Assembly: GCF_030052815.1 (NCBI RefSeq) | Contig: NC_079494.1 | Span: 34,148,467 to 34,212,466 of the forward strand | Reading direction: 5' to 3' | DNA: 64,000 nt | From: Hevea brasiliensis | Lineage: Eukaryota > Streptophyta > Magnoliopsida > Malpighiales > Euphorbiaceae | Shown here: piece after piece, positions 57,465 to 64,000 of the stretch | Position numbering within the stretch: the stretch's first letter is position 1 | How the letters are laid out: the number at the start of each line of letters is the position of its first letter | Translations under genes and position numbers: made by a program | The notes under the pieces: generated by a model | Databases searched by the model: none | Told to the model about the DNA's origin: nothing | The model's input: only the letters and a program-made list of their open reading frames with translations

Positions 57465-60400
57465 TGTAACACCGTCCCGGTAGCAACTCCGTACATTCTA
57501 CTGTTCCAGTGACCAGTGTCGTTCCGGACAGCTAGAAAGTCTGGAAAAATATTTAAACTAAAGTGAGGAACCATAATTAACTCAAATATTAATAAGAAAA
57601 ATTTAGTAAAAATTTTAGAAATAAAATATAACCAAGTTAAACGAGCCGGTGCCCTAGTGATGGGTAACCCAGAGGGAAGTTGCAGTTCTCGCAACTAGGA
57701 GCCCTAGACCCGAGAGAAAATTCATAAAATAATTTTTGGGACTCCAGAGAAGGGTCATTGAGGTTCCTACGGCATTAGAATGCCAAGAAAATATTTAGAA
57801 AAATTTTTCAATCGGTACAGACAATTTTGACCCGTTAAGCCAAACGGAGGGCATTTTGGTCATTTCGCCTTCAGAGGTGATTTTTGGCCGACTTGTCCAG
57901 TTAAGTAAATAATTATTATGACATAAAATATGAATAAACATTACTAGAAATTAAATTGAAAATGAGTAGTGATGAAAAGAAAAGAAAAATCAAAATAAAG
58001 CAAATTATGACATATGATGATGTCATTTAAAAAGCTACCACCAATCACATTTAAACAAACATTTAACTAACTAATAAAAAGAGATAAATATGACCAAAAC
58101 AATTAAAAAAACAACAGCTGCCTTCTTCCTCCCAAACCAGCCGAAACCCATGCCTAGCCAAACCTCCATTGATTTTGCAACCAAAGCTTCATTTCTACCT
58201 TTGTTTCAATACTGAACCCTAAACCCCTTTCATTAAAACTTATCCACTCATCTTGGGAAAGTATTTGGCAGCCTAGAAGAGGAAAGAAAGTGAAGTTTGA
58301 GCTTGGAAAATTCTGCCCTACAAGAGGTTAGTGCACATATATACCTTAAACTCTTTATTTCCATGATTAGAGACTTGAATTAAGTAAGAAATTGTAACTT
58401 AAATGAATAAAAATTTTGTGTATGTCCACCATGAATTTTGGCAGCCCTAAGGAAGGGATAGGGTTGATTGTTTTGATGGATTTAAAGTGGACTAGAGATC
58501 ATGTTTAAAGCATGTATGTATGTGGCTAGTGAATGAGTTAGTAAATTAAGGCATCTTGTGTGAATCATAACGGGAAGCTAGGGTTTTGAGAGTAAAATTA
58601 TGACTTGGCCAATGAAATTGTTAAAGAACATTTTAATGGTCAATTAGTGACCGTTTGAGGTTAGTTGACCATAATTTGAAGTGCATTAGAGGGTTACAAA
58701 GAGTTTTGGTAGGCTGCCTAGTGATAGCAGCAGGGAGGCTGTGAGTCCAGCCTGTTTGGACTGCCATATCTTTGGCTGTGTAGGTTCAATTGGTGTTTGG
58801 CCAATTGGACATGAAACTAGACTTATAATGGCACAATTTTGCTGAAGAAACCATGTCCAAAAGACCAAAGCAAGTGGACCAAAAATTGGCCCCAATCCGG
58901 ATCCCCTGCAAACAGGTTCTGCAGAATGACCAAATGAACAGTAACTGTTCATTTGGCCATAACTCACTGTAGAATGGGTCAATTGACCTGAACTTTTTAC
59001 AGCAACAAGTTAAGACATAGACAAACAACTTTCATGAAGGAACCTACCCCAAATTATGACCAGAACCTATCCAACAAGGCACTCACAATTACTGTTCATT
59101 ATACTGTAGATTTGGTAAATTCTGCAGATTTCCAATCCGGCCATCTGTGGTTTTTGGACCATATCTAGAGCTACAAAACTCCAAATGGAGTGATTCAAAA
59201 AAAAAATTCAACTAGACAAAATAAGGAACAACTTTCATGTTTACCATTTCCTCAAATTTTCACTGTAACAGTCACCAATGGAACAGTAAAGTTGGGTTAC
59301 AAAAACTGAAAATTCTGCTTCCCTTGGTTTAAACTTAGAAATGGTATTAATGCTTAATGCCAACAAGTTTTGAATGCAAAATGTGGTATGTTGGGAGTGT
59401 CAAAACCAATGTACCTATTTTCTATCAAAAATTCAACATTTTTGTTGACCAATAAGGTGAATAGTGACACCAAAACTTGAAATTCAAAATTTGAAGAATT
59501 CAAAAGTATCAAATGCCCTAGTATACCTAACAAGATTGGTTTGGATAGTTTGGCATGCCAATAAGGTTCAGTTAGCAGTACTGCACATGGCATTATGCTA
59601 TTCTGTGATTTTATGGCTTTTAGCCATTTTGATATTGTGTTGAGACTTGGCCTCGTGCCTAATATTATTTACAGCTTGTTAGCTGTTACATTTGCCTGGG
59701 AGATACATATGTGACCGATGGTGTGACGGCCCGAGGTACTTGATACCCAGTGCCAGTTTACCCGTTTATCCAGTCCAGTCGTTCAGTATAGGTTACTTGG
59801 GCAACCAAATGAATGAAAGTGGACAAAGTTAACGAAATAAATGGATATACAAATACAAACCAAATAAGACATATACATTCAATGCATATTTATTTCTGTT
59901 ATTTCTTTCTATTTTATTATTGCACCACTAAGCATCATTGCTTAGCGCGTTGCTTTTGCCACGCGTAGGTTCTGGAGATACTGATTGTGAGCCCAGTAGA
60001 CCGCAGACTGGGTGAGTCCATCCTGCAGCTCTGCATAGTGTCCGTGTCACCTCACCCTCCACAGTGCATTGGTAGGACACTAGATTTCATTTTGATATTT
60101 TGTAATTAATTTTTATTTTCTCATATGTAATCGAACTTATGAAATGTATTTTGATGTTTATGTAAATAATGAGAATTGTGTTTATGAATGGAAAAGTGAA
60201 TTTTTATCTGTGACTTGTACATGACTATTACATGAGCTGAATGATTGAGAAATGAAATTGAAAAATGTTGAGATTTTGATATTGGAGTTTGAGAGTGATG
60301 AGATATGAATATTGGAAGTGTTTTTCACAGGTTCCGAAGAACTGTTTTCTCCATTTTTAGCCAATACTCTGCCGAATTTTCTTTAAAATTTTCGGAACCT

Positions 60401-60559
60401 CAAAAAAATAATAATTTCAATAAATGGCTTAAATAAATTATATTTCATAAACTATATTCAAAATTATGATAAAAATAAATTAAGGTAAAATAGAGTGTTC
60501 CGGTACGCCTTGTGACATAGCTTACTCGGATATACTGTAGACGGGTAAGGGGTGTCACA
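57465..60559 (+). repeat. Tekay solo LTR inside G2 RT
   Basis: It is 3095 bp, starting TGTAACACCGTCCCGG and ending GGGGTGTCACA, flanked by the TSD GTATC (57460-57464 and 60560-60564). No internal element sequence is attached. It arose by insertion of a full element and LTR-LTR recombination. It has the hairpin at 59938-59955 and the inverted repeat GGTTCCGAA (60330-60338) / TTCGGAACC (60391-60399). It is closest to the G2-type LTRs. Confidence 0.95.
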
Positions 60560-62993
60560 GTATCTTCCATCCACACCTAGATCGGTTCGTAGTGGTCTTC
60601 ATTGATGATATTTTGGTGTATTCCAAGACCAGTGAAGAACATGATGAACATTTGAGGATTGTTCTGCAAACCCTGAGAGAAAAGAAGCTGTATGCTAAGT
60701 TATCCAAGTGTGACTTCTGGTTGAATGAGATTGCATTCCTTGGACACATAGTGTCAGTTGATGGGATTAGGGTGGATCCCAAGAAAATAGAAGCAGTGAT
60801 GGAATGGAAGCCTCCCAGAAATACAACTGAGGTCAGAAGCTTCTTGGGGCTAACTAGGTATTACAGGAGATTTGTGAAGGGATTTTCCTTAATAGCTGCT
60901 CCAATGACCAAGTTGTTACACAAGAATGTCAGATTTGACTGGAATGTTAAATGTCAGACCAGTTTTGAGAAGTTAAAGGCTATGTTGACAGAGGCACCAG
61001 TGTTAACACAGCCAGTGTCAGGAAAGGACTTCGTGGTCTACAGTGATGCCTCTTGTAATGGGTTAGGGTGTGTATTAATGCAAGAGGAGAAGGTGGTCGC
61101 TTATGCTTCCAGGTAGCTAAGGCCACATGAACAGAACTATCCTACCCATGATCTAGAGCTTGCAGCAATTATCTTCGCACTGAAGATATAGAGGCATTAC
61201 TTGTATGGTGAAAAGTGCTACATTTACACAGACCACAAAAGCCTGAAATACTTGCCAACCCAGAAGGAGCTCAACCTTAGACAGAGGCGATAGATTGAGT
61301 TCCTGAAGGACTATGATTGTGTGATTGACTACCATCCTGGGAAGGCAAATGTAGTTGCTGATGCTTTGAGCAGAAAGTCCATCACAGCTTTGAGATTATT
61401 GAATGCCCGTCTAACTTTGATTCGAAATGGAGCTATTTTGGCTAAGTTGCAAGTGAGGCCAAACCTGCTACAGCATATTTTAAATGGGCAGAAGGCAGAT
61501 GAAAAGTTAATGGCTATTATGAGCAAAATCCAAGAGGGAAAAGCAACTGACTATGGGGTGAAAGCAGATGGGTGTCTGTATTACAAAGGAAGACTGTGTG
61601 TACCAGATGATGGGGAATTGAAGGCTAGTATTCTAAAAGAGGCACACACCAGTGTATATGCTATGCACCCAGGAAGTACAAAGATGCATCATGATCTGAA
61701 GCTTCAGTATTGGTGGCCTGGTATGAAGAAAGACATAGCTGACTATGTGACTAAATGCTTGACATGTCAGCAATTCAAGGCAGAACATCAAGTTCCATCG
61801 GGTTTGCTACAGCCTATACGCATACCTGAATGGAAATGGGATCGGGTCACCATGGATTTTGTAAGTGGTCTACCTCTCACCCATAAGAAACATGATGCAG
61901 CATGGGTGATAGTGGATAGATTAACGAAGTCAGCACACTTTCTGCCAGTTAGGACTGACTACTTACTAGAGAAGTTAGCAGAATTGTATATCAGTGAGAT
62001 AGTTAGACTGCATGGAATTCCACTTTCCATCATATCTGATCGAGACCCAAGGTTTACATCGAGATTTTGGAAGAGGTTGCATGAGTCCTTGGGTACACAA
62101 CTCCACTTCAGCACAGCTTTCCATCCTCAGACGGATGGGCAATCAGAAAGAGTAATCCAGGTAAACAATGGAACTAATTGAATTAATACAACTATTGAAC
62201 TAAAATGATAACAATAACATGAAATATATGTCAGGTCCTTGCGGATATGCTGAGGAGTTGTGTTATTGAGTTTGAGGGAAGTTAGTATAGATACCTCCCA
62301 CTGGCAAAATTTGCATACAATAATAGCTACCAAGCTAGCATCCAAATGGCCCCGTATGAAGCATTATATGGGAGGAAATGTAGAACTCCAGTGTGCTAGA
62401 CTGAATTGGGCGAAGACAAATCGTGGGGCTGCACAGTGAAACAGACTGAGGAGAAAGTGAAACTAATCAAAGCCAATCTGAAGGTTGCCTCAGATAGACA
62501 GAAATCTTATGCCGACCTGAAGAGAAAAGAAATAGAATATGCAGTTGGCGACAAAGTGTTCCTCAAGGTGTCACTGTGGAAGAAGGTATTGAGGTTTGGA
62601 AGAAAAGGTAAGTTAAGCCCTAGGTTCATTGGCCCATATGAAGTCATTGAACGTGTGGGTCCAGTGGCCTATACGCTAGCTTTACCACCAGAGCTGGATA
62701 AGATCCACAATGTGTTCCACGTGTCCATGCTCAGAAGATACCGCTCAGATCCTTCACAAGTCATCTCCAAGGAAGAAATTGAAATACAACCGGATTTGAC
62801 ATATGAAGAAGAACCTCTATGGATCCTAGCTCGGGAAGTAAAAGAATTGAGGAACAAACAGATTCCACTGGTGAAAGTGCTTTGGAGGCACCACAACACT
62901 GAGGAGGCAACTTGGGAAAGTGAAGAGACGATGAGGCAACAGTTCCCTCAATTGTTTGCATCAGGTAAATTTCGAGGACGAAATTTAAATTAG
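60560..62993 (+). pseudogene. G2 pol part 3: RT C-half, RNase H, integrase, chromodomain
   Basis: RT resumes [20 protein letters not shown]. RNase H carries [18 protein letters not shown]. Stops occur at 61114-61116 (CAG to TAG relative to G1) and at two Trp codons now TAG (about 61189 and 61292). Integrase from 61321 has [23 protein letters not shown] and QSERVIQ, then a 74-bp intron-like segment. The C-terminal part has two more Trp-to-TAG changes (about 62286 and 62398) and a small substitution cluster at 62420-62440. The end is well kept: HVSMLRRYRSDPSQVI, then the chromodomain LVKVLWRHHNTEEATWESEE, to the stop at 62991-62993. Confidence 0.92.
62161..62234 (+). other. Putative 74-bp intron in G2 integrase
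   Basis: GTAAACAATGG...ATATGTCAG occupies the same position as in G1, between VIQ and VL. The two segments are clearly homologous (about 85% by eye). Being 74 bases, it shifts the frame if retained, whereas splicing restores it. Confidence 0.6.
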
Positions 62994-63003
62994 AGGGGAA
63001 GAG
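62992..63003 (+). other. Polypurine tract of G2
   Basis: AGAGGGGAAGAG overlaps the pol stop codon and lies one base before the 3' LTR start at 63005. Confidence 0.9.
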
Positions 63004-63004
63004 T

Positions 63005-64000
63005 TGTAACACTCTCCCGATAGCAACTCCGTACATTCTACTGTTCTGGTGACCGGTGTGGGTCCGGACAGCTAGAATGTTCGGAAAAATATTTAAACTA
63101 AAGTGAGGAACCATAATTAACTCAAATATTAATAAGAAAAATTTAGGAAAAATTTTAAAAATAAAATACAACCAAGTTAAATGAGCCGGTGCCCTAGCGA
63201 TGGGTAACCTAGTGAGAAGTTGCGGTTCTCGCAACTAGGAGACCTAGACCCGGGTAAAAATTCATAAAATAATTTTTGGGACTCCAGAGAAGGGTCATTG
63301 AGGTTCCTATGGCATTAGAATGCCAAGAAAATATTTAGAAAATTTTTTCAATCGGTACAGATAATTTTGACCCGTTAAGCCAAACGGAGGGCATTTTGGT
63401 CATTTCGCCTTCAGAGACGATTTTTGGCCGACTTGTCCAATTAAGTAAATAATTATTATGATCTAAAATATGAATAAATATTGTTAAAAATTAAATTGAA
63501 ATTTGGTAGAAAAGAAAAGAAAGAAAAAGGAGCTAAATTGGGAATTATGATGTCATGCTTAGGTAATTAAAAATGCTATGGCCAATCAAATTAAAGCAAG
63601 ACAATTAAAATACATTAAACTAAAGAAAAGGAGGCAGAATTCTAGAAAAAAACAGCAGCCCTTTCCTTCTTCTTCAAAACGTCTTACACCTCCTCCCTCA
63701 CTCCTCCATTAACAAACTTTCTACATCTTCATTTTCCCTAGCTTTCCTTCAACAAAAACCCTAAGTGTCAGCATAAAACCTTGATATTTCAGTTTGGTGA
63801 AGTTTTTGAGAGCAAAAAGAAAGAGAAAAAGTGAAGTTTAAGCTTGAAAAATTCTGCCCTACAAGAGGTTAGTGCACATATATACCTTAAACTCTTTATT
63901 TCTTTGTTAGTGACTTGAATTAAGTAAGAATTTGTAACTTAAATGAATAAAAATTTTGTGTATGTCCACCATGAATTTCGGTATCCCTAAGGAGGAGATA
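63005..64000 (+). repeat. 3' LTR of G2, first 996 bp
   Basis: It starts TGTAACACTCTCCCGA and aligns with 42429-43424 with few differences, confirming it as the partner of the 5' LTR. It is truncated by the window end. No gene inside. Confidence 0.93.

Larger units (their letters stand above)
42429..64000 (+). mobile_element. G2: second Tekay/Del chromovirus, with two nested insertions
   Basis: The 5' LTR is 42429-45519; the 3' LTR starts at 63005 and leaves the window. The interior order matches G1. Its RT gene is split by Copia-2 (47823-57346) and by a solo LTR (57465-60559). The expected TSD is ATATG (42424-42428), but the partner is outside the window. Multiple stops in gag and pol show it is defective. 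It is related to G1 at roughly 85-95% depending on region, by eye. Confidence 0.93.

Noticed and set aside
1..64000. Host protein-coding genes, tRNA or rRNA genes
   Set aside because: None found: every sustained frame with recognisable motifs belongs to a retrotransposon, and the tRNA-like matches are primer-binding sites next to LTR ends.

Overview
This window is plant nuclear DNA, almost certainly from a eudicot, and consists of LTR retrotransposons inserted into one another. The evidence is plant-type Ty3/gypsy and Ty1/copia coding remnants, tRNA-iMet primer-binding sites, polypurine tracts, long AT-rich LTRs and 5-bp target-site duplications (TSDs). I recognise no host gene, tRNA, rRNA or CRISPR array. 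The LTR families look like those of woody eudicots, possibly Euphorbiaceae, but that is only an impression.

Layout. (1) 1-~8300, minus strand: the 5' part of a Tat/Ogre-lineage gypsy element, with a long LTR carrying a 58-59 bp tandem array, a leader with a stem-loop, the extra ORF1, gag, and the start of the protease cut by the window edge. (2) ~8300-12224, plus strand: two promoter-like modules, an unrecognised 137-codon ORF and a decayed gag-like gene of the 'putative gypsy-type transposon' type. (3) 12225-15596: remnants of two minus-strand LTRs. (4) 15597-39753: a minus-strand Tekay-like 3' LTR (family B) split by G1, a Tekay/Del chromovirus at 17896-38420 (TSD CACTT). G1's integrase gene is itself split by a minus-strand Copia element, Copia-1, at 24963-34452 (TSD CTTTC). 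(5) 39754-40461: non-coding interior of the family-B element. (6) 40462-42428: a plus-strand family-B LTR cut by G2, a second Tekay chromovirus that starts at 42429 and runs off the window. G2's reverse transcriptase is split twice, by Copia-2 at 47823-57346 (TSD GGATG) and by a Tekay solo LTR at 57465-60559 (TSD GTATC).

How the parts relate. Each nested insertion can be removed at its TSD and the interrupted reading frame or LTR resumes, so the relative order is secure: family-B LTRs, then G1/G2, then the Copia elements and the solo LTR. All coding regions carry stops or frameshifts and none looks autonomous; G1's protease-to-integrase frame is the best preserved. Both Copia copies share the same loss of the aspartic protease and part of the zinc knuckle, so they probably moved with proteins supplied in trans. 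Both Tekay copies carry a 74-75 bp GT-AG intron-like segment just after the integrase catalytic Glu; removing it restores the frame. Many differences between near-identical copies, including some that cause frameshifts, sit at CAG/CTG triplets that read as CG or CCG in the other copy. That pattern could be systematic sequence error at methylated CHG sites, so individual frameshifts should be read with caution.
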